Shown piece by piece: positions 1 to 7,812 of a stretch of 64,000 bases of DNA. The notes below the pieces were generated by a model, which saw only the letters and a program-made list of their open reading frames with translations, was not told the DNA's origin and ran no database searches. The stretch comes from an uncultured Flavobacteriaceae bacterium (GTDB lineage Bacteria > Bacteroidota > Bacteroidia > Flavobacteriales > Flavobacteriaceae), in contig CAKZOO010000039.1 of assembly GCA_937136455.1 (NCBI GenBank), forward strand, positions 1-64,000, written 5' to 3'. The translations under genes were made by a program, and so were the position numbers. Within the stretch, counting starts at the first letter, position 1. Every line of letters begins with the position of its first letter.

Positions 1-77
1 CAGGGGTGTCGAAAGAGTCAACTGCGGTCCAAAGCTGTTGGACTTGGGTGAAAAGGGCGTTTATTCTTCCTATACGT
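1..77. other. Unassigned left edge before the glmM fragment
   Basis: The glmM reading frame loses its family resemblance at about base 78, just after a GPLPT motif, where GlmM proteins normally continue into the segment leading to the catalytic serine loop. The 77 bases before that point therefore seem to come from another source. One forward frame stays open through them, but the piece is too short to identify. It may be a second chimeric join. Confidence 0.4.
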
Positions 78-320
78 TGTCGGCAGCGGGCCAAAAAGGA
101 ATACGTCCATGCCCATCGAGGTGAAACCGGCTGTGAGCGCGGGTTCAAGCATATAGCCCGACAGGCGCGTATCCTTGCCGATCACGACACGATGGCGGTG
201 GTCACCGCGACGAAAGACACGGCCAGCCGCCATGCCGACGCGCAAGGCGGTTTCCGCCGTCATCGCGCCTTCGTTGGCTTTGCCACGAATACCGTCTGTG
301 CCGAAATATTTGCGCACCAT
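78..320 (-). pseudogene. glmM: Phosphoglucosamine mutase GlmM, N-terminal fragment (alphaproteobacterial type)
   Basis: GlmM converts glucosamine-6-phosphate to glucosamine-1-phosphate for UDP-GlcNAc and cell-wall synthesis. The fragment starts with the family signature [13 protein letters not shown] and continues through [15 protein letters not shown] to FLFGPLPT (residue 81). There the family sequence breaks off and a short unrelated tail runs to a stop near base 18. The catalytic serine loop and all later domains are absent. Base composition is GC-rich, unlike everything after 1.3 kb, and the order folP-glmM on one strand is known from Rhodobacteraceae. I read it as foreign DNA joined to this contig, not as a gene of the flavobacterium. 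Confidence 0.8.
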
Positions 321-406
321 AAGGTCGATTATCCTGTCGTCGGGTCGCCCTCAAAGGGGACATGCCTGCTGAACCGCGAATATAGAGAAATATCCCGAAT
401 GTGCAG

Positions 407-1222
407 TTAACGAATTCTTGCGGTTTCTTTCAGCGCCGCCAATACCGCCAGCCCGTCGCGCAAGGGGCGCGGCTCGTGTGTGCGGATGAAGTCAGCTCCA
501 CCTGCGGCGGCGGCAAGCTCTGCAGCGAGTGTCGCGGCCCCGACATCCCCCGGACCACGGCCTGTGAGCGCGCGCAGAAAGGATTTGCGCGAAACAGACA
601 GAAGCACCGGCAAATCGAAGCGCAGCCGCAATTCATCGAACCGCGCCAGCACCGAGAGCGAGGTTTCGGGAGCAGCCCCCAGAAAAAACCCCATGCCGGG
701 ATCAAGGACAAGGCGGTTGCGTTTGATACCGGCACCCGTCAGCGCCGCGATGCGCGCGTCAAAGAACGCCGCAATGTGATCCATGATGTCGCCAGCGGGT
801 GCCTCGCGCCGATCTGCCTGCCCGTCTTGCACCGAATGCATAACGACGAGTTTGGCAGATGATTTCGCCAATTGCGGATAGAACGCAGCGTCTGGAAAAC
901 CGCGAATATCATTGAGATAGGCCACACCACGCGACAAGGCATAGGCTTGCGTCGCGGGTTGATAACTGTCGAGCGAGACGGGAATGCCATCTGCCTTGAG
1001 CGCGTCCAGCACCGGCGCGATACGCGCGATTTCTGTGTCGGACGAAACAGGCGCGGCGTCGGGATTGCTGGATGCCGGACCGAGGTCGATCACATCTGCC
1101 CCCTCGGCCATCAGCTTACGCGCCTGCGCAATGGCTGCGTCTGGCGCCAGATACCGGCCTCCATCGGAGAAACTGTCCGAGGTTATGTTGACGATGCCGA
1201 AAATGATGAGCGATTTATTCAT
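407..1222 (-). CDS. folP: Dihydropteroate synthase (alphaproteobacterial type)
   Basis: The enzyme condenses 6-hydroxymethyl-dihydropterin diphosphate with p-aminobenzoate in folate synthesis. The 271-residue product is full length and shows GIVNITSDSFSDGG near the N-terminus, GADVIDLGPASSNPDA, NDIRGFPD, DPGMGFFLG, the SVSRKSFL motif and a C-terminal RTHEPRPLRDGL, all typical of DHPS. It lies 86 bases upstream of the glmM fragment on the same strand, as in Rhodobacteraceae. Codon use is GC-rich. The ATG at 1220-1222 sits within about a dozen bases of the switch to AT-rich DNA, so no native promoter is present. Function is confident; belonging to this genome is doubtful. Confidence 0.9.
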   Translation of the reverse strand: MNKSLIIFGIVNITSDSFSDGGRYLAPDAAIAQARKLMAEGADVIDLGPASSNPDAAPVSSDTEIARIAPVLDALKADGIPVSLDSYQPATQAYALSRGVAYLNDIRGFPDAAFYPQLAKSSAKLVVMHSVQDGQADRREAPAGDIMDHIAAFFDARIAALTGAGIKRNRLVLDPGMGFFLGAAPETSLSVLARFDELRLRFDLPVLLSVSRKSFLRALTGRGPGDVGAATLAAELAAAAGGADFIRTHEPRPLRDGLAVLAALKETARIR

Positions 1223-1241
1223 GGGGGCTTCTATAATAATA
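1223..1241. other. Composition break: foreign block meets the IS1595 flank
   Basis: Within these bases the sequence changes from GC-rich alphaproteobacterial coding DNA to AT-rich DNA. Bases 1234-1241 read TAATAATA, and the eight bases after the right end of the insertion sequence (2263-2270) read TAATAATT. If these are the target duplication (7 of 8 match), the left flank of the IS is flavobacterial and the join lies between the folP start codon and base 1234. Confidence 0.6.
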
Positions 1242-2262
1242 CCTAAAATCCGCAGGTAGTTAATTAGGATGTTTAAAGATTCTGATTATCCGTTTATGCA
1301 CCTGTTATATTCGCAATTACTAGTCTGTCAAAGAGTTTGTCTCCAAAATACCGTCTGTTTAATTTGTAAATAAACTCGTTGAGATACAACTGTAAGTATT
1401 TCCTTTTGATTTTATGGTAGTTGCCCAGCAATGTCCGTTTTGCATTACTGATTGCGATATGCACCCATTTGAGTGTTTCCTTGGTGGTTTTGGCGTCTGA
1501 TTTCTCGGTGACGTGCAATTCCACCAGATCGGAGATGTCAACGTAAGAAGTGCTTTTGTCCGAAAATACGATGGCATCATCCTCCATGCAGTCCCTGACC
1601 ACGCCGTTGATTCCTTCACTTTGATGGCTATCCAGTACCCTGGCCTTGAAATAACGCACATGCTTCTCCTTTTTGCCCGTTTCGATATCTTCCAACGGGG
1701 TGCTTTCGGCCATCACCGCAACGTTCTGCTTTCCCTCGGCTCCCCGGCCACGTGTACCCTTGCCTCGCTCGATTTCCTTACTGGCCACCGAAAAGTAACC
1801 CTCATCCAGTTCTATCATCCCTTCCAGTGTATACCTTGCATCCCGGTTGCCCATCGCCCTGCGGAGTTTGTGTACCATCGCCCATACCGGTTCGTAACGC
1901 TTCAATCCTAATTGCTTCTGGAGTTCGTTGGTGGAGAATCCCTTTTTTGTGCAACTCATCAGGAACATCGTTTTGTACCACACCAGAAACGGCAGCTTGG
2001 AGCTCTCCATGATCGTACCGCTGCGCAACGAGGTGCGGAAACGGCAACCTTTGCATTCATAACTCCATTTACCCTGTAACCAATAATGGGAAGTGCCCCC
2101 GCATCGCTTGCAGACAACCCCTTCCTTATCACGCTGCTCCTTGAAATGCAAACGACAATCTTCCTTCGAACCGAAATGAGCCGTAAAACTGAATATGTTC
2201 ATAATCCCTGCTTTTTGAGCGCTAATATACTAAAAATATTAGGTGTGTTTGCGGAGAATCAG
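1242..2262 (-). mobile_element. IS1595-family (ISXO2-like) insertion sequence
   Basis: A single transposase gene on the minus strand is bracketed by imperfect inverted ends: CCTAAAATCCGCA at 1242-1254 and TGCGGAGAATCAG at 2250-2262, sharing the TCCGCA/TGCGGA core. Eight-base flanks match at 7 of 8 positions, fitting the 8-bp target duplication known for IS1595 elements. Base composition is intermediate between the foreign block and the AT-rich island. The element interrupts the M43 protease gene on its right. The ends were placed by eye. Confidence 0.7.
1294..2202 (-). CDS. IS1595-family transposase
   Basis: The 302-residue transposase appears complete. Its N-terminal third has a zinc ribbon (CKRCGG and CKGC, residues ~32-56), which is the hallmark of the ISXO2-like group. 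The catalytic core follows, with a first Asp in ELDEGYF (~133), a second in VFSDKST (~213), and an HIAISNAKR region with a nearby Glu that supplies the third acidic position. A basic region before the first Asp (KEIERGKGTRGRG is just after it) is also usual. No frameshift is visible, so the element could still be active. It stands alone inside the inverted ends and is transcribed away from the truncated protease gene. Confidence 0.9.
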   Translation of the reverse strand: MNIFSFTAHFGSKEDCRLHFKEQRDKEGVVCKRCGGTSHYWLQGKWSYECKGCRFRTSLRSGTIMESSKLPFLVWYKTMFLMSCTKKGFSTNELQKQLGLKRYEPVWAMVHKLRRAMGNRDARYTLEGMIELDEGYFSVASKEIERGKGTRGRGAEGKQNVAVMAESTPLEDIETGKKEKHVRYFKARVLDSHQSEGINGVVRDCMEDDAIVFSDKSTSYVDISDLVELHVTEKSDAKTTKETLKWVHIAISNAKRTLLGNYHKIKRKYLQLYLNEFIYKLNRRYFGDKLFDRLVIANITGA

Positions 2263-3415
2263 TAATAATTATTATAATCAATATAAAATATATTTTGTTT
2301 CTAATGGTATTGATTATATTGATAATTCAAATTTTTTAGTATCAGGTTCCCATGATGAAATAAATCAATTGTTTACTATTAATAATAGTGTTGATTCTAT
2401 TAATTTATATATAATAGAAAAATTATGGGATTCACATGTAGGATATACAAATAGTATTTCTACAAATAATGTAGCGGTACTGAGAGATTATATTTTTAAT
2501 TCTACAACTCCACATGAAATTGGACATGCTTTAGGATTGTATCATACTCATGAAGATTCTAATAAAGTGAAGCTAGATGGAAGTGATTGTTCAATATCTG
2601 GAGATTTAATATGTGACACCCCTCCTGATCCAGGGTTAAATGAAGAAAATGTTGTCAATTGTAAGTATGTAGGTGATTCAAGATACAATCCATTGGTTGA
2701 TAATTTGATGTCGTATTCTCCGTGCAGAACTAAACTTACTAATGGACAAGTATGGAGAATTAGACAAACTATTAAAAATAATGAAGTAATTAGAAAAACG
2801 TTAAATACTACTCATGAATTAAATTTTATTAATTGGAAATTTGATAAAAGTTCTTCAGTTTGTTTAAACCAATCAAAAACTTTCATATTAGAGAATATAC
2901 CTACCGATTGTTTTGTTACTTGGAAAGTATCTGACAATATTACAATTAAGACTAGTAATAATAGTTCTGTGGAAATTAATTTAAATAACTTAAATTTTGA
3001 ATCTTACTTAAAGGCTATATTATTAATTGATTCTAGATTTTACACATTTTACTTAAGATTAAATCAATTAGAACATCCATTAGAAAGTAACTTGACTTTA
3101 GAAAGTTTTAAAAGTACACCAATTTATTTAGGGAGGTTTACAAATATTACGGCGAGATATAATTCCATAATAGATGTAGGTCAATTAGGCTATACATGGG
3201 AATGGAGTGTGCCAAGTAGTCAAGTAATATACCATTCACCTAATTATTCTTATATTCATGTTAGTCCAATCGGAACACCTTCTTCTTTATATATTCAAGT
3301 AAAGGCATCAAATGAATGTGGGTGCACAAATTGGAAAGGAAAGTGGTTTAAGGTTGAACCAGCTCCTGATGATTGTATAGACTGCCCTACAAAAGGTGGA
3401 GAGATACATTATTAA
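2263..3415 (+). pseudogene. M43 (pappalysin-type) zinc metalloprotease, 5' end removed by the IS
   Basis: The open frame enters directly from the right end of the insertion sequence with no signal peptide. It carries the zincin signature HEIGHALGLYH followed by HED, then CDTPPDP, and a methionine-turn-like segment DNLMSYSPCR, the pattern of pappalysin/cytophagalysin proteases (M43). About 200 residues after the protease domain look like beta-rich extracellular domains, rich in Asn and Ser. The signal peptide, propeptide and first part of the catalytic domain are missing and are not found on the far side of the IS. Without a start this is probably dead. The stop is 10 bases before the following lipoprotein gene, suggesting a former operon. 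Confidence 0.75.
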
Positions 3416-3425
3416 CTTTAACTTA

Positions 3426-3791
3426 ATGAGAAAAATAATCGTAATAATAATTGTGTGTTTTTTTGGAGCTTGTTCTAAAGAAACTTTAAATGAAGACCTA
3501 ATAATAGGGAAATGGAAATTAATAGAAGTACATGATGCTTATGAAGGAGGTTGGGTCGATAATAGATTTAAAAACTCTATAATAATATTTAATACAGATA
3601 AAACAGTTAATAGAAATTATATTGAATGTGTTGGAGAATATGAGATAATTGGGGATGTTTTAAATTATAGTTTTCCCCCTTGTTACGAGGAAATTAAATC
3701 ATTTAAAATGGAATTCGAAAAAAAGAATTTAATATTAACAGTAAATAAATTGTGTGATTATGCTTGTAAGTTTAAGTTTAAGAAATTGTGA
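3426..3791 (+). CDS. Small lipoprotein, lipocalin-like fold likely
   Basis: I place the start at the ATG at 3426, which gives a clean lipoprotein signal, MRKIIVIIIVCFFGACSKE, with lipobox FGAC; an upstream in-frame GTG would add residues that spoil it. The mature part (~105 residues) begins with an IIGKWKLIEV segment and alternating beta strands ending in KFKFKKL, the look of lipocalin-like Bacteroidota lipoproteins. It follows the broken M43 protease by 10 bases and was probably co-transcribed with it, perhaps as an accessory or inhibitor; that role is a guess from position. No specific function can be assigned. Confidence 0.7.
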   Translation: MRKIIVIIIVCFFGACSKETLNEDLIIGKWKLIEVHDAYEGGWVDNRFKNSIIIFNTDKTVNRNYIECVGEYEIIGDVLNYSFPPCYEEIKSFKMEFEKKNLILTVNKLCDYACKFKFKKL

Positions 3792-3979
3792 CAAACAAAT
3801 TGATGTTTAATGAATTTAATTATTTGAATTTTGATTTAATAACTAAGCTTGGATGTATTGTTTTCTGCTTTTTAATATTAAACTTTAGCTTTTAAATTAA
3901 TATGGAATTTAGGAATTCATATATTCTAATATTAGAATTGATGATCTTTCATTATTAATATATCACAAACTGAATAATT

Positions 3980-3995
3980 GTCTGATTTTTCAGAC
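3980..3995. promoter_or_regulatory. Palindrome A, GTCT-N8-AGAC, upstream of the LytTR gene
   Basis: GTCTGATTTTTCAGAC, with perfect 6-bp arms, lies 56 bases before the GTG start of the LytTR regulator. It is one of six matches to GTCT-N8-AGAC placed upstream of transcription units in this island. Its place in the regulator's own promoter would fit autoregulation. Confidence 0.6.
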
Positions 3996-4051
3996 GATTC
4001 ATCTAATCCACCAATTTTAGTATTTAATAATTTGTACCCAAATATAATAAT

Positions 4052-4774
4052 GTGATAAAGTACATTTTATTGGGGGTTTCAAATAAAGATTCAGATAATA
4101 TTCAAAGTATTTATATTCAAGATAATTCATGGAAATGTTTAGGGTCATATAATGATGAATCTGAAGCAATGGATCTTATATTAAAAGAAAATCCATCTAT
4201 TTTATTTATTAATGTAGATATAATAAAAAAACCTTTTGAATATATCACTGAATGTAATAAATATTTAAATAGTCCTTTAACTACAATTATTATTTCTAAA
4301 AACAAACAACAGGCATATAATGCTATTAAAAACAATGCCTTTGATTATATATTATCACCACTTTCCTCATTAGACATAAGAAAATCAATGTTGAAATTTC
4401 AGAAAAGATATAATAGTATTATTTCTAATCAAATTTGCTTAAAATCATACAATGATTATAGATACATATCGCTTGATGATATTATATTATTAAAAGCGGA
4501 TAACAACACAACAGATTTTTATTTGACAAATGGAACTGTTATAACGGCATTTAAAACATTAAAAAAGTTTGAGGTAAAACTTCCAAACAATTTCTTAAGA
4601 GTTCATAGAAGTTATATAGTAAATGAAAGATTTATTAATAGAGTAAATTTTGGCAAAAACATTTTTTCACTAGAACACCTTGAATCACAAATACCCTTTA
4701 CTAAAACATATTGGGGGAATGTTCAACATATAAAAAATACATTGGAGCAAAAAGCTTCTTTTGAGTTAAACTAA
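4052..4774 (+). CDS. LytTR-family response regulator with degenerate receiver
   Basis: The 240-residue protein has an N-terminal receiver-like domain (~1-120) and a C-terminal LytTR DNA-binding domain (~135-235) with the usual YISLDDIILLKADNN, FLRVHRSYIVN and IPFTKTYW features. In the receiver, Asp56 (FINVD) sits at the phosphoacceptor position, but the early acidic pair and the conserved Lys are not clear, so phosphorylation may be weak or absent. The start is a GTG. It lies 200 bases before the small lipoprotein gene and the TPR kinase/regulator pair. I infer it is the best local candidate for binding the GTCT-N8-AGAC palindromes, one of which lies in its own promoter. Confidence 0.85.
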   Translation: MIKYILLGVSNKDSDNIQSIYIQDNSWKCLGSYNDESEAMDLILKENPSILFINVDIIKKPFEYITECNKYLNSPLTTIIISKNKQQAYNAIKNNAFDYILSPLSSLDIRKSMLKFQKRYNSIISNQICLKSYNDYRYISLDDIILLKADNNTTDFYLTNGTVITAFKTLKKFEVKLPNNFLRVHRSYIVNERFINRVNFGKNIFSLEHLESQIPFTKTYWGNVQHIKNTLEQKASFELN

Positions 4775-4796
4775 TAAAATAAACTGTTTCACTAGT

Positions 4797-4825
4797 AGAG
4801 TATATGGTTTCACCATAAGTACTCT
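4797..4825. repeat. Inverted repeat after the LytTR gene
   Basis: AGAGTA at 4797 and TACTCT at 4820 enclose a second pair ATGGT/ACCAT around a TTC loop, giving a two-part hairpin just after the regulator's stop codon. No strong T-run follows, so it may be a weak terminator, an mRNA-end structure or a protein-binding site for the downstream promoter. Confidence 0.45.
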
Positions 4826-4901
4826 AAATCGTTCTTTAAATATTGTAAGGCTATATATTTTAGCATCATAGAAATTTCTAAAACACTATAAATAATAGTG
4901 G

Positions 4902-4911
4902 TTCGCGCGAA
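4902..4911. promoter_or_regulatory. TTCGCGCGAA palindrome in the small-lipoprotein promoter region
   Basis: A perfect 10-bp GC-centred palindrome stands out in otherwise very AT-rich DNA, 62 bases before the start of the 52-residue lipoprotein gene. It could be an operator. No second copy was noticed in the island. Confidence 0.35.
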
Positions 4912-4973
4912 TTTTTGAGTTTCAGCTAGCATCTGACTCGCTTAACCAATAAGTAACTTAAAAATTCAAAAAA

Positions 4974-5132
4974 ATGAAAAATTTAAAAGTATTATTCCTT
5001 TTAGGAATACTAGCGAGTACATTAATTTCATGTTCAAAACAAACAACACAATCAGCTCAAGATGAATTAGCGTTGATTCAGAAGGAAATGGCTACTGATG
5101 ATGCAATTATTCCTGTACAAGGAAAAGACTAA
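4974..5132 (+). CDS. 52-residue lipoprotein
   Basis: The gene has a clear start, signal peptide (MKNLKVLFLLGILASTLISC) and lipobox LISC with the Cys at position 20. The mature part is only 32 residues, polar and acidic, ending VQGKD; no domain is recognisable. It is followed within 22 bases by a perfect 12-bp terminator hairpin, then directly by the TPR histidine kinase. That layout (tiny exported protein, terminator, large membrane gene) recurs at 8841-12488. A role as a signal, ligand or accessory of the kinase is possible because TPR domains often bind peptides, but nothing in the sequence proves it. The reading frame, signal and following terminator make it a believable gene. Confidence 0.7.
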   Translation: MKNLKVLFLLGILASTLISCSKQTTQSAQDELALIQKEMATDDAIIPVQGKD

Positions 5133-5153
5133 ATTATAAATATTAATATATTG

Positions 5154-5186
5154 AAAATAGCCTTACATTAGATAAGGCTATTTTTT
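5154..5186 (+). terminator. Intrinsic terminator/attenuator abutting the kinase start codon
   Basis: Arms AAAATAGCCTTA (5154-5165) and TAAGGCTATTTT (5173-5184) are perfectly complementary around a 7-base loop and run into six T residues. The kinase ATG begins at 5187, immediately after the T-run. Transcripts from the small lipoprotein promoter should mostly stop here, with read-through feeding the kinase and regulator. Confidence 0.85.
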
Positions 5187-7097
5187 ATGAATTATATAAG
5201 ATTTAATATATGGATTCTTTTAATTTCAACTTTAATTAGTTGTACAATTAAAACAGATTTCAAAAAAAACACTTCAGAAATTCAATCCTTAAAAAATGAG
5301 GCCTATGGTTTTTTATCATTAGATGATTCAATCAATTTTTTAAATTCTAATAAGAAATACTTAAGTCAATCTATAAAACTTAATGATAGTTCTTTAATAG
5401 CTGATGCTTATTGGAATTTCGCGATTTATTATAATAAGAATAAAATCAATGATAGTGCATATATTTATTATTCAAAATCGTTACCCTACTATATTAAAGT
5501 AAATAATTATAAGAATGTAGCAAAACAATTATATGACATTGCAATATTGAAATCTAGAGTAAGAGATTATACTGGAGCAGAAAAATCTCTTTATGAATCA
5601 TTATCTTATACGGACTCAAAAAATTATAAGCAAAAATTATATGTTAAGAATTTATTGGGAAATATTTATCGAAAGTTAAATGACACAAATGAATCAATAA
5701 TTCAATTTCAAGAAGCTTTAGATCTTATTAGTAAAATTGATAATAAAGATCAATGGTTATTAACAATTAATAATAATTTAGGTTTATTATATCAAGATCA
5801 AAAGGATTATGAAAAATCATTAAAATACTTTAATGATGCACTTCAGAATATAAGATTAGAGGATGAAGAGAATTACGCTCGAATTAAGAATAATATATAT
5901 TACACTGAATTTTTGAAAGGCAACTTATCAAATGAAGTAGAAAATGGATTACTAAGTGCTTTAAATTCAAGAATTAAATTTAATAATAGATCTGGCATTT
6001 CAGATAGCTATATAAGATTATCTGAATATTATATCAAAATCAAAAATTATGATTTGGCATTGAATTATGCCCAAAAAGCACTTGAAATTTCTAAAGAGAT
6101 AAAATTTTTCGAGGATATGCTTAAATCGTATTCACTTCTAAGTAAGTTGGATGAATCCAATTCAAATAAATACTTTATTGCAAATAATAATCTTCGAGAT
6201 AGTCTTGAAAATGTAGACCGCGCTATTCGAAACAAATTTACTCGTATTCAATACGAAACTGACCAATACAAAGAGCAAAGCGAACGATTAGAGGCTTCTA
6301 ATAATTATTTAAAGATTATAATGAGTTTAACGACTCTATTATTTGTTCTTGTATTTCTTTTTTTCAAACAACGATCTAAGAACAAACAAATAAGCTTAGA
6401 AAGAGAAATTGAAAACGAAAAAGCTGAACTCTATAAATTAAGTGTTGAGAGTAAAACAAAATTAGAAGAAGCTAAAGAAGAAGAGAGAAGACGCATTTCA
6501 ATGGAATTACATGATGGTGTCTTAAGTTCAATTGCTAGCATTAGAATTTCATTTGGATTAATTGCTAAAGAGCTTTTTGGAAAAGGAGTTGTAATAGATG
6601 ATTTTAATGAATATGACTCTGCAATAGATCATATTCAAAAAGAGATTAGGAGTCTTTCACATAGTCTAAGTAATACTCATGATTCTAATTTGAATTTCAT
6701 CAACTTATTAAAGAATTCTATCGTATCAATAGACAATGTAAAAGTGTACATTAAAAACAACGATGAAATTCAATGGGACGAAGTAAGTGAAACTATTAAA
6801 TCACATTTATATCGAATCATTCAAGAAAGTTTTAAAAACACTTTAAAGCACGCTCAAGCAACTCGTTTTGAAGTGATATTTTCTTATTTAGAGAATCAAT
6901 TAACACTCGAAATTAAAGATAATGGTAAAGGGATTGATTCTGAAATTAAATCTAAAGGAATAGGGTTGTCAAACATCAAAAGAAGAGTAGTCAATATTCT
7001 AAAAGGTAAACTCTCTATTGAATCAAATTCACAAGGAACACATATCAAAATAATAATAGCACCACTTTATGAAAAATATGAATGTACTGATTGTTGA
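5187..7097 (+). CDS. TPR-containing sensor histidine kinase (HisKA_3 type, lipoprotein-like N-terminus)
   Basis: The 636-residue protein begins with a lipobox-type signal (LISTLISC, Cys19). Tetratricopeptide-like helical repeats follow (~60-330), then a coiled coil, one membrane helix (~375-395), a second coiled coil and a cytoplasmic kinase core. The phosphoacceptor is His442 in the ELHDGVLSS motif (HisKA_3, as in NarX/DesK-like kinases); the ATPase domain shows QESFKNTLKHA (N box), DNGKGID and GIGLSNIKRRV. The sensor part should face the periplasm. The response regulator gene overlaps its 3' end by 29 bases, so the two are translationally coupled and surely form one pair. There is no room for a ribosome site between terminator and ATG, which hints at attenuated expression. 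Confidence 0.9.
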   Translation: MNYIRFNIWILLISTLISCTIKTDFKKNTSEIQSLKNEAYGFLSLDDSINFLNSNKKYLSQSIKLNDSSLIADAYWNFAIYYNKNKINDSAYIYYSKSLPYYIKVNNYKNVAKQLYDIAILKSRVRDYTGAEKSLYESLSYTDSKNYKQKLYVKNLLGNIYRKLNDTNESIIQFQEALDLISKIDNKDQWLLTINNNLGLLYQDQKDYEKSLKYFNDALQNIRLEDEENYARIKNNIYYTEFLKGNLSNEVENGLLSALNSRIKFNNRSGISDSYIRLSEYYIKIKNYDLALNYAQKALEISKEIKFFEDMLKSYSLLSKLDESNSNKYFIANNNLRDSLENVDRAIRNKFTRIQYETDQYKEQSERLEASNNYLKIIMSLTTLLFVLVFLFFKQRSKNKQISLEREIENEKAELYKLSVESKTKLEEAKEEERRRISMELHDGVLSSIASIRISFGLIAKELFGKGVVIDDFNEYDSAIDHIQKEIRSLSHSLSNTHDSNLNFINLLKNSIVSIDNVKVYIKNNDEIQWDEVSETIKSHLYRIIQESFKNTLKHAQATRFEVIFSYLENQLTLEIKDNGKGIDSEIKSKGIGLSNIKRRVVNILKGKLSIESNSQGTHIKIIIAPLYEKYECTDC

Positions 7098-7746
7098 AGA
7101 TCACCCCATAATGGTTAAAAATTATATCACCTCAATCAAATATGTAGAAAAGTTGAATGAAGGTGAGCTGTTTTTTAATTGTAATAGTGTTGCGAATTGT
7201 AAAGAAGCAAATGATGTGCTTGTAGAATACGTTGATAAGCAATTTAAGCTTGATTTGGTAATATTAGATATATCCATCCCTCCTGACTCTAAAAGTGGGT
7301 TTATATCAGGAGAAGATATAGGAGTATTCATCAAAGAAAAATATCCAGAAACTAAAATTATTATTTGTACTAGTCTAGAAAACAACTTTAGGCTTTCTAG
7401 TTTGTTATCGGTTATATTACCTGATGGAGTTTTAATAAAAAGTGAAATAAGTGGAGATGATATTATAGCTTCGGTTAGAGGAGTAATTGAAGGTAAAAAG
7501 GTTTATAGTCCTAGAATAAGTAAGATTATAGATAATCTTATAAGTAACAGTAATGATAAGTTCGAGGAAATAGATCGAAAAATTCTATATGAATTATCAA
7601 TGGCAAGCCGTCTAGTAGATATGGTCAAAATATTGAATATATCTAGAGCTACAATTGAACTTAGAAAGAAGCGAATGAAAGAAATTCTAGATGTAGAAAC
7701 TGATCGTGAATTACTTGAAGAGGCTAGGAGGCAAGGGTTTATTTAA
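7069..7746 (+). CDS. Response regulator paired with the TPR kinase
   Basis: The product has a receiver domain (~1-130) with VEDHP acidic residues, phosphoacceptor Asp67 in VILDIS, a Thr/Ser switch region (IICTS) and Lys in LIKSE. A C-terminal helical segment (~165-225), with RLVDMVKILNISRATIELRKKRM, looks like a diverged helix-turn-helix output domain of the NarL/LuxR sort. It overlaps the kinase gene by 29 bases; a second ATG at 7078 would shorten the overlap. It is the cognate partner of the kinase and, with the LytTR protein, one of two candidate binders of the island palindromes. Confidence 0.87.
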   Translation: MKNMNVLIVEDHPIMVKNYITSIKYVEKLNEGELFFNCNSVANCKEANDVLVEYVDKQFKLDLVILDISIPPDSKSGFISGEDIGVFIKEKYPETKIIICTSLENNFRLSSLLSVILPDGVLIKSEISGDDIIASVRGVIEGKKVYSPRISKIIDNLISNSNDKFEEIDRKILYELSMASRLVDMVKILNISRATIELRKKRMKEILDVETDRELLEEARRQGFI

Positions 7747-7812
7747 ACAATGTAATTTATAGTTATATCTTTTAGATATATAACTTATCAAGGTAATTAT
7801 ACACGTAAAAAT

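Noticed and set aside
6..410. Forward open frame over the glmM region
   Set aside because: It is the GC-rich shadow of glmM on the other strand and resembles nothing. The same applies to other forward frames over folP.
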